Positions 44,929-55,592 of a DNA stretch of 64,000 nucleotides are shown here, piece after piece; within the stretch, counting starts at the first letter, position 1, and each line of letters opens with the position of its first letter. Below the pieces are notes generated by a model. That model made no database searches. It was not told the DNA's origin and saw only the letters and a list, made by a program, of their open reading frames with translations. A program made the translations under genes and the position numbers. This DNA comes from Purpureocillium takamizusanense (lineage: Eukaryota > Ascomycota > Sordariomycetes > Hypocreales > Ophiocordycipitaceae): positions 1,736,001 to 1,800,000 of the forward strand of contig NC_063070.1 of the NCBI RefSeq assembly GCF_022605165.1, in the 5' to 3' direction.

Positions 44929-45390
44929 GTGAGTTTGGCTGATTTGAACGGGGGCCGCGAGCAAAAAGTCGAGGCATGCGGCTGTTGGTGTTTATCCCTA
45001 GTTCTAAATTTACTCCTTATTGAATCCTTTGAGGCTATGACACCAGACTCGGCGATGCTGACATCATGGAAGAGGGTTTTCTTCAAGTGATGATATCGTC
45101 GAAGACATACTCCGCTTTAAAGCCCCATAGTATGCATTGGCATTTGATTTTGCCTTTTCTTTAGTTACAACCTCTCCGTTTTGGTTCACAGTCGTGTCGT
45201 GGCATCGCAAATGTCTCGGGATCCTCGCCGACGCCCCTCGGGAACGCGCCCGATGGGCCCGTCGGATCCACATCCGTCCTCGAGTGCGTGCTGCACTATC
45301 AAGCTTTCGACGATCTTGAACTTTTTATGCTGATTTCTCAACTTGCATATTCACATTTTGCAAAGAAAGAAGAAACGGCACATTCCAGTC
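44929..45390. other. intergenic between PRODH and P5C reductase
   Basis: 462 bp of lower-GC DNA between two genes in the same direction. Holds the PRODH 3' UTR and P5CR promoter. No gene. Confidence 0.5.
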
Positions 45391-46367
45391 ATGTCTGAAC
45401 GAGTCGACAAGACGCTCTGCGTGCTGGGCTGCGGTGCGCGCCCACTTATACTGTGCACTTATCCACTACGCCCCTGACCCTCTCACTGACACGCCCCGTT
45501 CCGCGCGCAGGCAACTTGGGCACTGCCATCATCAGCAAGCTCGTCGGTGCCGATGCGGGACTGCCCTTTACGAAAATCATCGCTTGCGTCCGCAGCGCGC
45601 GCTCACAGGCGTCCCTCGAGGAGCGTTTCCCCGGCACGCTACTGACCGTCCGGCGCGGGGACAACGCCGGCGCGGTGAGGGACAGCGACGTGGTGATCCT
45701 GGGCGTCGACCCGACCGAGGTGGAGGAGGTGCTCGGGGAGGCGGGCGTGGGCGACGCGCTCGCGGGCAAGTTCCTCATCACGGTGGCGGCCGGGTGGTCG
45801 AGGCAGCGGCTCGAGACGGCGCTGTACGGCGACGAGACGACGGCGGAGACGCAGCCGCGGCGGGCGTACGTGCTGCGGGCGCTGCCCAACATCGCCGCCC
45901 TCGTGGGCCACGGCCTGACGGCCATCGAGACGCCCGCGTCCAACCCGCTGCCGGAGCGCCTCGTCACGCTCGCCGAGTCCGTGTTCGAGCGCGTGGGGCG
46001 GACGACGCGCCTCCCGCCGCGGCTCATGGACGCGGCCACGGCGGTCGCGGGGTCGACACCCGCCTTCTTCGCCATCATCTGCGACGCGCTCGTGGACGCG
46101 TCGGTGGCGGTGGGCGTGCCGCGGCAGGCGGCCAGGGACATGATCGCGCAGTCGATGCGCGGGAGCGCCGCGCTGCTGCAGGAGGGCGGGCTGCAGGCGA
46201 GCGAGCTGCGCGACCAGGGCACGTCGCCGGGCGGGTGCACCATCGCCGGCGTCATGGTGCTGGAGGAGGGAGGCGTGAGGGGCCAGGTCGGGCGGGCGCT
46301 GCGAGAGGCGGTGACGGTGGCGAGCCTGATGGGCAGGGTTGAGAATGTCAACCACACGAGGCGTTGA
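45391..46367 (+). CDS. pyrroline-5-carboxylate reductase
   Basis: Two exons, 45391-45433 and 45511-46367, with a 77-nt intron (GTGCGC...CGCAG), giving 299 aa. The splice completes the Rossmann motif: LGCG|NLGTAI, with the Gly codon split. Other landmarks are VVILGVDPTEVEEVL, LITVAAGWS, LRALPNIAALVGHG and the ProC signature RDQGTSPGGCTIAGV near the C-terminus. It reduces P5C to proline with NAD(P)H in the cytosol, the last step of proline synthesis. It is unusual to find it beside PRODH and P5CDH: the two directions of the proline/P5C cycle are physically linked here. A 299-aa length is normal. Whether this is the only P5CR copy in the genome cannot be seen. Confidence 0.92.
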
Positions 46368-47155
46368 TGGCGGGTTTCCCCCCCTGTCTTTCGGGAACGT
46401 CCATGGCCTTCGTGTTTCCGTTCCATCATCCACGTCCACACTGTGCCAAGCACCGAGTAGTATCATCACGGAGTACGACACCTATACAGTAGAGTCTAGA
46501 CAGTGGGTACCTAATTGAAGCGAGGCGGTGACGCTATCCAGAGAGGTGCGCGTCGTGTTTCGCGTTGACTGATATTACGTACAGTATTCGTAGCAGCAGA
46601 GTCCGGTCACCGGGCGCTGCTCCGACGTGACACGGGGATCGGCTTCCTCGCCGGCCTGGCCGTGCTACGAAATCAATTGCCGTCGGAAGCCGGGCCCGGC
46701 CCCACCCCCGACGCGACACCCACTTCATGTTAGCAGCTCCGCACTAGAATACAGTATAGCACAGCAGGCAGGGGACCATCGTCAACGACCAGACGAAACA
46801 CGGCATGCAAGTTGGTGCTGCCCGCCGCGCGCACCCACCTTGTTTCGCTTCCTCTTCCGCAGACCGGATGCACCTCCTGCGCCTTGTCAGATTTTTGTTT
46901 TCGCTTTCCCTTTCTTGGCCTTCGCCGTAACCTACGAGCTCGCTCGCTCGGCGCATCAACTGGGCTCGCGCCTGTTCCCCCATTCCCCTCCCCCCTCCTC
47001 ACTTCGGCGCGCTGCTTATTATAGCTCACCCGTTGCCCAACTCCGAGTCTCCGGGACCCGACCCTGTGCTCTGCGTCCGGCTGCTGCCCAACACCAAACC
47101 ATCCGTGCGTCAGAACCGCAGCCCTCACATCGTCAACGTCACCACCACCACTGCA
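46368..47155. other. intergenic between P5C reductase and the DHDPS-family gene
   Basis: 788 bp, no gene. Contains two CCGG pairs, CCGG-TCA-CCGG at 46603-46613 (part of a CCGGT-C-ACCGG palindrome) and CCGG-GC-CCGG at 46690-46699, plus several TACAGTA strings. Confidence 0.5.
46603..46613. promoter_or_regulatory. candidate paired-CCGG regulator site
   Basis: A perfect palindrome CCGGT-C-ACCGG, 543 nt before the ATG of the DHDPS-family gene. Zn2Cys6 activators usually bind paired CCG/CGG triplets, and the Aspergillus proline regulator PrnA is known for paired CCGG elements. The DNA is GC-rich, so chance is possible. Confidence 0.3.
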
Positions 47156-48172
47156 ATGGGCGAAGCAGCAGCTCCCTTCCCCCACGTCCCGCCGGCCGGC
47201 GTCTGGTGCCCGGCCGTCACCTTCTTCACCCCCGATGACGAACTCGACCTGGACGCACAGAGGCGCTACTTCGCTCACCTGTCGCGCTCCGGGCTCGCGG
47301 GCCTCGTCGTCATGGGCACCAACTCGGAGGCCTTCCTCCTGACCCGTGAGGAGCGCGCCCAGCTCATCGCCGCCGCCCGCGCCGCCGCCGGCCCCTCGTT
47401 CCCCATCATGGCCGGCGTCGGCGCCCACTCCACCCGCCAGACGCTCGAGCTCGCCCACGACGCCGCCCGCGCCGGCGCCAACTACCTGCTCGTTCTGCCC
47501 CCCGCCTACTTCGGCAAGGCCACCACCATGGGCGTCGTGAAGCGCTTCTTCGCAGAGGTCGCCGCCCGCGCGCCCCTGCCCGTCGTCGTGTACAACTTCC
47601 CCGGCGTTTGCAACGGCGTCGACCTCGACTCCGAGACCATCTCCGCCATTGTCCGCCAGAGCGCCGCGGCGAGCCCGGCAGAGGGCGCCATCGTCTCCAA
47701 CGTCGTCGGCGTCAAGCTGACGTGCGGCTCCGTCGGCAAGATCACCCGCCTGGCCGCCACGCACGGCCCCGACGAGTTTTCCACCTACGGCGGCCAGTCC
47801 GACTTTCTCATCGGCGGGCTCGCGGCCGGCAGTGCGGGGTGCATCGCGGCCTTTGCCAACGTCTTTCCGAGGCTCACGGCGGAAATCTACCGGTTGTACA
47901 AGGAGGGCAGGACCAAAGAGGCCATGAAGCTGCAGCAGGTCGCGGCGCTGGCGGAGAGCCCATGCAAGAGCGGCATCGCGACGACAAAATACGCTGTGGC
48001 GTGCTACTCGGCTAGGCTGGCGGGCATTGACGATGCAGAGACGAAGCTACGGCCGCGGCACCCGTACGAGGAGGCACCCGAGGCGGGCAGGAAGGCTGTC
48101 AGGGAGGGCATGGCCGCGGCGGCGGAGATTGAGGAGCGGCTGCAACGGGAGGCCGCGGCGGCGTCGTCGTAG
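47156..48172 (+). CDS. DHDPS/NAL-family aldolase, 4-hydroxy-2-oxoglutarate aldolase-like
   Basis: Intronless, 338 aa from the ATG at 47156 (the frame is open from 47033, but without ATG). The (beta/alpha)8 class I aldolase features are visible: GTNSE at 54-58 in place of the GTTGE of true DHDPS, Tyr146 in VVYNFPG and the Schiff-base Lys187 in VVGVKLT. Asn in the third position of this loop is shared, to my knowledge, with human 4-hydroxy-2-oxoglutarate aldolase and fungal L-threo-3-deoxyhexulosonate aldolase (GSNGE). Fungi make lysine by the aminoadipate route and do not need DHDPS. Beside PRODH and P5CDH, cleavage of 4-hydroxy-2-oxoglutarate to pyruvate and glyoxylate (hydroxyproline breakdown) is a good inference. 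A pyrroline-4-hydroxy-2-carboxylate deaminase role, as in bacteria, is the main alternative. Confidence 0.82.
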   Translation: MGEAAAPFPHVPPAGVWCPAVTFFTPDDELDLDAQRRYFAHLSRSGLAGLVVMGTNSEAFLLTREERAQLIAAARAAAGPSFPIMAGVGAHSTRQTLELAHDAARAGANYLLVLPPAYFGKATTMGVVKRFFAEVAARAPLPVVVYNFPGVCNGVDLDSETISAIVRQSAAASPAEGAIVSNVVGVKLTCGSVGKITRLAATHGPDEFSTYGGQSDFLIGGLAAGSAGCIAAFANVFPRLTAEIYRLYKEGRTKEAMKLQQVAALAESPCKSGIATTKYAVACYSARLAGIDDAETKLRPRHPYEEAPEAGRKAVREGMAAAAEIEERLQREAAAASS

Positions 48173-48954
48173 GCCGAGATCTTGATTGGTGATGACTGGG
48201 TATAGACAGTAGAACCATGATTGATCTACTTGGAAATCTGCAATGTTGTCCTGGAAGATGTGTTTGTGACCGACGAATCAACAACCTCGTTGAAGTGACA
48301 GAGTGACCCCTTGTGCCGAAAAGGCATTAGTGATTGGGTGCTCAGAGGTTGTATGCCACCACATGATCGAGATGCCCTTGTAGGGGTCGATTCGTCTTCA
48401 TCTTAGTCTCTTATCAATCAGTCTCAGTGGCACCCGGTCTTGCCAAGACTGTGTACTTACCTATCTATGCAATCTTCAGCCTAAAATCCCCAGCGGTTGG
48501 TCTACATATCAACTACACCATCACCCTATAGCTGCCCCGACTCGCATTTGGCAGCAAGAACCCCAACCGTTCCACGGCCGCAACCCTCAGTGTTAGACTT
48601 TATTGGCAGTGCCTGATCCGGGATCGGAGATACGGCAATCTGTGGGGTTTGTATGATTTGGGGTAGAGCCGCCTGTGGCGGGCGCGCCTTCCCAATGCTG
48701 GTGCGGGGTCCAGCTCCGTCCGACTCCGACCACCAAACAACCCATCAGCGAGCCCAAACTCCAACCCAGCCTCTAGCTGAACCCTACAACGTTGACAATG
48801 TGAGAGAGAGAGGCAGTTGAGGGCAGGCCTATTCCCGAACGTCGGTGCCGCGTGCCGCCCATGATCGCCTCCGTGCCCTCCTGTTCTGCCCTCCTCGGCC
48901 ACATCGTTCGAATACATTGACCCTGCTTCGCCCGCTCCCACCCGTCGCTGCCAA
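48173..48954. other. intergenic upstream of the Zn2Cys6 regulator
   Basis: 782 bp, no supported gene. Presumably the 3' UTR of the aldolase gene and the promoter of the regulator. Confidence 0.5.
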
Positions 48955-51503
48955 ATGTCGCCCGTAGCCGCCGCGCCGGACCTACACGCCGTTATATCCA
49001 GCAGAATCACCAAGAGATCCTCTAACGCGTGAGTTCCCCTTCTCTGTTGCTGCTCGCTCTTGTCCGCTTGTGTAATAGCGTTGTTCGCTTACCTTTTCTC
49101 CCTTTCTCGCTGCCTAGATGCGCCCGCTGTCGTCGCCAAAAGATCAAGTGCAGCGGCGCCCACCCCTGTGCCGCATGCAGCAGGCGCAAGCTGTCGTGCG
49201 ATTTTGACGACCAGGATCAGAAGATTCTCGTCACGAAAGGGTACTGAAACCGTGGTATCTACGGGTGCGGTGATGCGTGTTGACCTTACTCGCCAGATAT
49301 CTCACGTCTCTGCAGGAGAGGATCGCCAATCTCGAGCAGAATGGCGGACAGCGCCTATATGCGGACGCAGAGAACTCCGCGCCCCGTGTTCAGAGCCAGG
49401 AGGCTGATGCCACAGTCGAAACTAGCGTCGTCACACGACTAGATGTCGCCGATGGCCTGGGGCAGGAGGTGCAGGTCGCATCCGTCGGCGACACGTCGCA
49501 GCACGGCTCGCTCGAGTCCGACGTGAGCTCCCTTGTCAACCCCTTTTCGTCTGGGCCGTCGGCATTCATGACGTCTGAGAGCGGACGTATTTGTAAGTAT
49601 GCCACCTGTAGGCTCGCTGGCTGCGGACCGCCCGGCTCACAGGGCTCAGACTATCTCGGCACGTCGTCCAACTGGTCCTTCACTCGCCGCCTCCTCAGCG
49701 TGACGTACGAGCACGTCCACAAGCGGCCCATTCCGCCCACGGCGCTGCTCTTCGACGGCGAGACCTACGACCTCGGCTGGCAGAGCGACCGCGCGGCCAC
49801 GTCGGCCGCTGCTCTTCCCACCATCGATTACGCCACCCATCTAGTCAACACGGTGCGCTTCCACTGCGGCCAGGTGTTCCACCTGTTCGACGAGGATGTC
49901 TTTATGGGCCATCTGCGTGACCATTATGCCGACTCCATGCAGAGGTGTCCGGCGCGGGACCTGTGGCTGGTTCACTTCCAACTCATCCTCGCCTTCGGAA
50001 AGGCCTTTGCCACGAAGCCTAGGCATGGGAGTCGTCCGCCCGGAGTGGGCTTCTTCGTCAACGCCCTGCATTCCCTGCCAAACATGACGGTTCTATGGAG
50101 AGACCCCGTCCAGGCTATTGAGATTCTTTGTTGCGTCGGCCTCTATCTTCATTGTATCGACTACCGGAGCTCGGCATACAATTATGCAAGTTCCATTTCT
50201 TGATTTTGTCCGATGCATGTTGCTGACACCTTGCAGATTGGGCAGGCAGTGCGCATGGCCATGAGTCAAGGCTTGCATACAGACGTGCCCATAGAGCAAC
50301 TGGGCGAAGCTATAGTCCAGAGATATCGCAAGGTTTGGTGGACCGTCTACGTCCTTGACCGTGAGATGACGTCCTTGATGGGGCTCCCGCAGTCTGTTCG
50401 CGACGAGGATGTCCACACTCAGCTGCCCACATTTCAAGGCGACCCGTTTCGCACCGTGGCGTTCATTATGCGGACCAAGTTGTCACACTTTATCGCGAGC
50501 ATCGACCGAGGTGCGCCTCACCCGCAACCCCCCCGCTGTGTCACTGGCGTACTGACTCCGTGTGCAGCAGTCTACAGGCCAGACGGGCGGTTAGACAACA
50601 ATTTTTTGATGCGCACAAAGGACGCACTGGCGGGCCTAGCCGGGCTCACGGACGAGCTGCATGAGCGCTTTCCCCTGCTACTTGACAATGACGAGAGCGG
50701 CATCTCGAGGCTCTCGGCCCATCTACACCTTCTATATAATCAGGTACGGCTAAGTCTAAACGCACCTGGGCGCCAGATTCAGGGGCTAATCGTGCAGTGC
50801 ATCGTGCTGGCTACGCGGCCGCTCCTGTTTTGCTTCTTCCAGATCCGTCTCGAGTCCCTCGGCTCGTGCCTTGATCTTCTGAACACGTCATCGACTGTCC
50901 GAAGCGTGCTGCAGATGTGTCTCGACTCGTCGCAACACGTGGTGTCCATTCTGGAATGCCTACAACACCAGGGTCTACTGGGTGAGTCGGTCATGGCTTG
51001 CTTAGAGGTTTGTGTCCTAACCGTGAACAGAGACGTTCTTGTCCTTTGATCTGGAGGCCCTCTTCATCTCAACCACCAATATACTGGTGGCTCCGACGCT
51101 GTACCCTGACTCGGCCGCGAGCTGGGCCCAATGGCGCCACAAGGCGCACATGGTTTACGACGAGCTATCGAGAAGTGGCAACTTAATTGCGCAGGCTGAG
51201 CAGTCGGAACTAGAGCGTCTGGGCGGGATGCTCGACAGCATTGATTCCAGCCCTGCAAGGAACGTCAGCAACCCGCCCCCGAATCACGCCGAACCGTCAT
51301 CAATCGCGCATTCTGAAGCAGCCCCAGGCGAGCTACATCCCCCTCTTACTATGCCTCCGACCCCATTCCCCGGGGGCAGTCTATTTGATGAGAATTACTT
51401 TGGCACGGAGCTGTCAGCGGCGCAGATCATGGACATGGTGAACTCTATTGACAGCGGGCACACGCAGTGGGTGTCGCAAGCGATGGTTGAACACGGTATC
51501 TGA
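48955..51503 (+). CDS. Zn2Cys6 fungal-specific transcription factor, proline-cluster candidate regulator
   Basis: Eight exons deduced by eye: 48955-49028, 49118-49240, 49297-49592, 49650-50185, 50237-50510, 50568-50743, 50798-50981 and 51031-51503, all in phase, 711 aa. The zinc cluster occupies Cys26 to Cys52 (C-x2-C-x6-C-x5-C-x2-C-x6-C, CARCRRQKIKC...) and is split by the first intron just before its first Cys. A short linker (YLTSLQERIANLE) may be a coiled coil. Then come GRIYYLGTSSNWSF and the fungal_trans middle homology region (IGQAVRMAMSQGLHTD, RKVWWTVYVLDREMTSLMGLP). One intron (50186-50236) has a GC donor. The gene lies inside the proline block, as prnA does in Aspergillus, so local control of these genes is likely but unproven. 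Confidence 0.85.
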
Positions 51504-51586
51504 TCAACGTTGGGGCTCATTCTTGTATATTTTAATGTTAATGTTAGGAGATGTGGAAATCGTCATGTTGATCACGCTGTTGCGCT

Positions 51587-52979
51587 CTACAGCTTCGGCC
51601 GGGACGGCTGCACATCGCGAAACTCTCTCGTCTCGCCGAGACGCCAGCTGACACTGGCTCCCCAGTCCCCGCTGTCGCCATCACGCACCGCATTCTTCCA
51701 CCTCCACTGCGCAACGGGCTGCTCACCCCCTGCCTCAAGCAGATCCATGACCCACGAGCCGACAATGGGAAACATCTTGAACCCGTGGCCAGAGTCCCCA
51801 GTCATGACAATAACGGACGAGCCCGTCTTGGGAACGTAGTCGATGGTGTAGTCCGAGTCGCTCGTGTCCGCGATCCAACACATCGCCTTGTTGACGAGTG
51901 GCCGGTCCCTGAGCCACGGAAACGTCTGCTCTATCAGCATATGCACATTGGCCTCGTCGTCCGCCGGCATGAACCCGCTCTCCTCCAACGAGCGCGGCGG
52001 GAGCGACACGCCGTTCGCCTTGTCGGTGTTGACGTAGCCAGCGCCCATCGGGCAGAACTTGAGCATCTTGGTCTTGGGGTCCGGTTCGAAGAAGAAGCCC
52101 AGGTCACGCGCATACGTTACGGGCATCCCGCGCAACGCGGACGCCTCGCCGTCGGTGAGCTGGACGTGCGCGACGGACCACGCCTTGGCCACCACGCGGG
52201 GCGCCAGCTCCGGTATGAGCCTCGCCACCGACGCGCCGGCCGCGACGACGACCAGCCGCGCCTTGTGCACGCGCCCGCTGGCGGTGCGCACTCCGACAGC
52301 GACTCTCCCCGTCGGGCCGTCCCCGTACAAAATGTCGGCGACGTCGCCGTCCGGTCCCAGGAAGAAGCGCACGCCGCGGCACGCCGCCTCGCGATGCACC
52401 GCGACGAGCGCATCGGCCGAGTGCGCGTACCCGCCGAAGCGGTTGAGGTATCCGCGCCAGCCCGGCAGCGCGCCGTCCTGCAGCTGCCAGACATGCTCCG
52501 CGATGGCGGCCTTGCTGTCGAGGCGGACGACGTGCGACCGCATGGCGGAGTTGCACTCGGCAGACTCCTGGAAGCGGTCCAGTGTGTCCCTGGCTTTGTC
52601 TGGTGCAGCCCCAGACACGCAGTGCAGGAAGCCAGTCTGATGGAAGTGAGGGGCGAACAGGGAGGTTTTCCATGCGGCGATGGCTTTCTGCACGTTTCAG
52701 GGCGATTGGTGTGAGTAAGTACTACGAGAAGTAACATTTGCGGGGGTGGCGTCAATGGGCTCAACGCACAATCGTCAGATCCGTGTAAAACGGATCTTCG
52801 TATTCGGCGCGCACAATCTTGTTGAGGTCGTTTCCCGCCGACGAGCGCGGCGGGATCTGCGTGTCCTTTTCCAGGACGGTGACGTTGTCGAAGCCGGCTC
52901 GCGAGAGGTGCAGCGCGGTGGACAGGCCAAAGGCTCCCCCGCCCACGATGATGACGGCATCTGACTTGGAAACGTTCAT
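51587..52979 (-). CDS. FAD-dependent amino/imino-acid oxidase (sarcosine/pipecolate/amadoriase family)
   Basis: Two exons on the minus strand, 52979-52770 and 52687-51587, with an 82-nt intron (GTGCGT...TGCAG), giving 436 aa. The FAD dinucleotide fold is at the N-terminus (VIIVGGGAFGLSTALHLSRAG, 10-30), then RSSAGNDLNKIVRAEY. Late features are a Cys (about 340) in KAMCWIADTSDSDYTID, where family members attach FAD covalently, and TGDSGHGFKMFPIVG. This is the MSOX/PIPOX/fructosyl-amine oxidase group, which oxidises secondary amines with O2 to give H2O2. The C-terminus ...SRPKL is a weak peroxisomal PTS1-like end; the family is usually peroxisomal. Divergent from P5CDH, so co-regulation is plausible. 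Substrate could be an imino acid such as proline, hydroxyproline, N-methylproline or pipecolate. Not decided by sequence. Confidence 0.82.
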
Positions 52980-53546
52980 CTCGAAAGACTTTGTCGGACC
53001 TGGGTCGTCGATGGATGGAGGGCAAGTGATAGCCAGCGAGCCATTTGATGTCTACAGGCAGGATGGGGGGGGGGGGGCGTGATGAGGCCCCCTTGGCGGG
53101 CGTGCCTTGACTTGATATTCAGCCTGATGCGCGCGCGCACAACACGATCGTCGTGCGTGCGGGCAACGTGACCCTGGCGACATCGGCGTCGTCGGCTGGG
53201 TTGCAGATGCAGACGCAGATGCAGCGCAGCCAACGGGCGTGCGGCTGGTGGCCCGACTACCCGCCCATACGAAGTGCGGGCGTGACAAAGAGAGATGCAG
53301 AGCAAGTTGCAGCAAACTCGTTAACAGGGGCATCGGGCGGGCTCCCGACGGTGTGTGGGGCGAATCGGGACCGGAGCCGGTGTGGGTCTACGCCGCCCCG
53401 GGTTCGGCACCGTGTAAGTGCCCCGGGACTGCCATATTTCTATTGACGTGCACGGTCGAAGGCGTAATGCCAGAGAGCTCAACCCTGCTACTCCCCCGAA
53501 AATAACAACTGCCAAGTCACTGATCTGGGCTAGACAGGAACTCGCA
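52980..53546. promoter_or_regulatory. bidirectional promoter between the FAD oxidase and P5CDH
   Basis: 567 bp separate the two divergent ATGs. It holds a CCGG-AG-CCGG pair at 53371-53380 and a G13 run at 53065-53077. Sharing one intergenic region suggests joint control of oxidase and P5CDH, perhaps by the neighbouring Zn2Cys6 protein. Confidence 0.5.
53371..53380. promoter_or_regulatory. candidate paired-CCGG regulator site
   Basis: CCGG-AG-CCGG lies 167-176 nt upstream of the P5CDH ATG in a shared promoter. Its resemblance to proline-regulator elements is by motif only. Confidence 0.3.
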
Positions 53547-55486
53547 ATGTCAATCTCCAAGCTCGCCGCGTCGCGAATCTCACGCAGCGCACGCGTGTCC
53601 GTCACCGGCCGGCACGGACTCCAAGCATGCCTGCAGCTGCGGACCAAGACAACGGCGCCGTTCCGTCTCCCCGACGAGCGCAATGAGCCCAACGTGGGTG
53701 TTTCTGATCCGTGTGGCCGGGCAGCACTCGCTGATCTTTGATACGCTTTGGCAGCTTGACTACCGTCGCGGCTCTCCCGAGCGCAAAAAGGTCGAGGAGG
53801 CGCTCGCCCGCATGCGCGCCTCCCTCCCGCTCAAGAGCCAGGTTCACTTCAGCGGGCGCGCCCAAGAGGCGCCTCACTCCCTCGACCAGGTGCTCCCCGC
53901 GGAACACGGCACGGTCTTCACGAACTACCCGCTCGCCTCGCGCGCGCAGGTCGCCGACGCCATCGCCGCCGCGCTCGCGGCCAAGCGCGGCTGGGAGGAC
54001 ACGCCGTTCGTGGACCGCGCCGCCGTCTTCCTCCGCGCCGCGGAGCTCGTCGCCGGCAAGTACCGGTACGAGCTCGTCGCCGCGACGATGCTCGGCCAGG
54101 GCAAGAACGTGTGGCAGGCGGAGATCGACGCCGCCGCCGAGCTGGCCGACTTTTTCAGGCTGCACTGCAACTACGCCGCCGACATCCTGGGGAGGCAGCC
54201 GACGCGCGGATCGGACGGTATCTGGACGTGAGTTGACGTTTCTTCTTTTCCCCGTTTCAATGGGCGCGCCAGGTGTGCTCGCTCGATGCCACGTTGACCT
54301 GACCTGAGTCCAGACGCACCGAGTACCGTCCTCTCGAGGGATTCGTCTACGCCGTCTCGCCGTTCAATTTCACGGCCCTGGGCGGCAGCCTCGTCTCGGC
54401 ACCCGCTCTCATGGGCAATGTCGTGCTGTGGAAGCCCTCCCAGTACAACATTCACGCAAGCGCGCTCGTCTACAAGATCCTTCTCGAGGCGGGGCTGCCC
54501 CAGGACGTGATTCAGTTCGTCCCGGGTGACGCCGTCGAAGTCACGGACGAGGTCCTCGCGCACCGCGACTTTGCAGGCCTCAACTTCATCGGCTCTTCAG
54601 ACGTGTTCCGGTCCATATACGCCAGGATCGGACAGGGCATCGGGGACAAGACGTACCGCGAGTTCCCCCGCGTCGTCGGCGAGACGAGCGGCAAGAATTT
54701 CCATCTGCTGCATCCGTCCGCCGACATCTCTAGCGCCGTGAACCATACCATTCGCGGCGCCTTTGAATACCAGGGACAAAAGTGCTCAGCGACGTCGCGG
54801 GTATACGTGCCACAGTCTCGCGCCCAAGAGTTCATCTCGGGCCTCAAGGCTGGTGTCGAAAAGATTACCATCGGAAGCCCGGTAAAGGACTTTGAGTCGT
54901 TCATGGGGCCCGTGATCCACAAGAACTCTTTCGACAAGATCACGTCTATTATTGACGCTGCCAACAAGGACCCGTCACTGAAGCTGCTGGCCGGCGGCAC
55001 GTACGACGGTTCGGTCGGCTACTACGTGAACCCCACCGTTTACCAAGCGCAGTCTCCGGACCACGAGCTCTTCAACCAAGAGATCTTCGGCCCCGTGCTT
55101 GCAATATACGTGTACAAGGATGAGGATTGGAGCTCGATGCTAAGGAGCGTGGACGAGAACGGCGGCGGGCTCGCGCTTACGGGCGCCGTCTTTGCCACGG
55201 ATCGCAAGGCCATCAGAGAAGCAGAAGATGCTCTCCGCTACTCGTCTGGAAACTTTTACATCAGTAAGTCAAATAACGGGAAACTGGAAGCGCGGGCTAA
55301 CCTTTGGTGACAGACTGCAAGACCACGGCGGCCCTCATCGGCCAGCAGACGTTTGGTGGTGCTCGGGCGAGCGGCACCAACGACAAAGCGGGCAGCCCGG
55401 ACGTGTTGAGGCGGTTTACGAGTCCGCGGACCATCAAGGAGGAGTTTGGTTCCCTCGACCATTTCACGTATCCAAGTAATGAGTAG
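53547..55486 (+). CDS. delta-1-pyrroline-5-carboxylate dehydrogenase, mitochondrial
   Basis: Four exons, 53547-53693, 53755-54227, 54314-55263 and 55314-55486, giving 580 aa with all junctions in phase. The N-terminus (MSISKLAASRISRSARVS) is a mitochondrial presequence. The first join reads NEPN|LDYRRGSPER. Aldehyde dehydrogenase landmarks are all present: SPFNFTALGG, VVLWKPSQYNIHA, GETSGKNFHLLHPSAD, the catalytic Cys in FEYQGQKCSATSR, NQEIFGPVLAIYVY, and TTAALIGQQTFGGARASGTNDK near the end. It oxidises P5C/glutamate semialdehyde to glutamate with NAD+, and the mammalian counterpart also accepts 3-hydroxy-P5C from hydroxyproline. It corresponds to yeast Put2 and Aspergillus prnC. Convergent with the permease, 106 bp between stops. 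Confidence 0.93.
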
Positions 55487-55592
55487 CGTTCTGAATAGTA
55501 GACGCAGATGGTAGAAGTCAATGTGTATATCGTTATGTAAAGCAGATATGAAATCACTCTATGGTGCATGAACCCACTTCCACGAACCGCAC

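Noticed and set aside
45446..46453. 335-codon antisense frame opposite P5C reductase
   Set aside because: Mirror of a GC-rich gene with strong codon bias; Ser/Arg-rich and without domain features.
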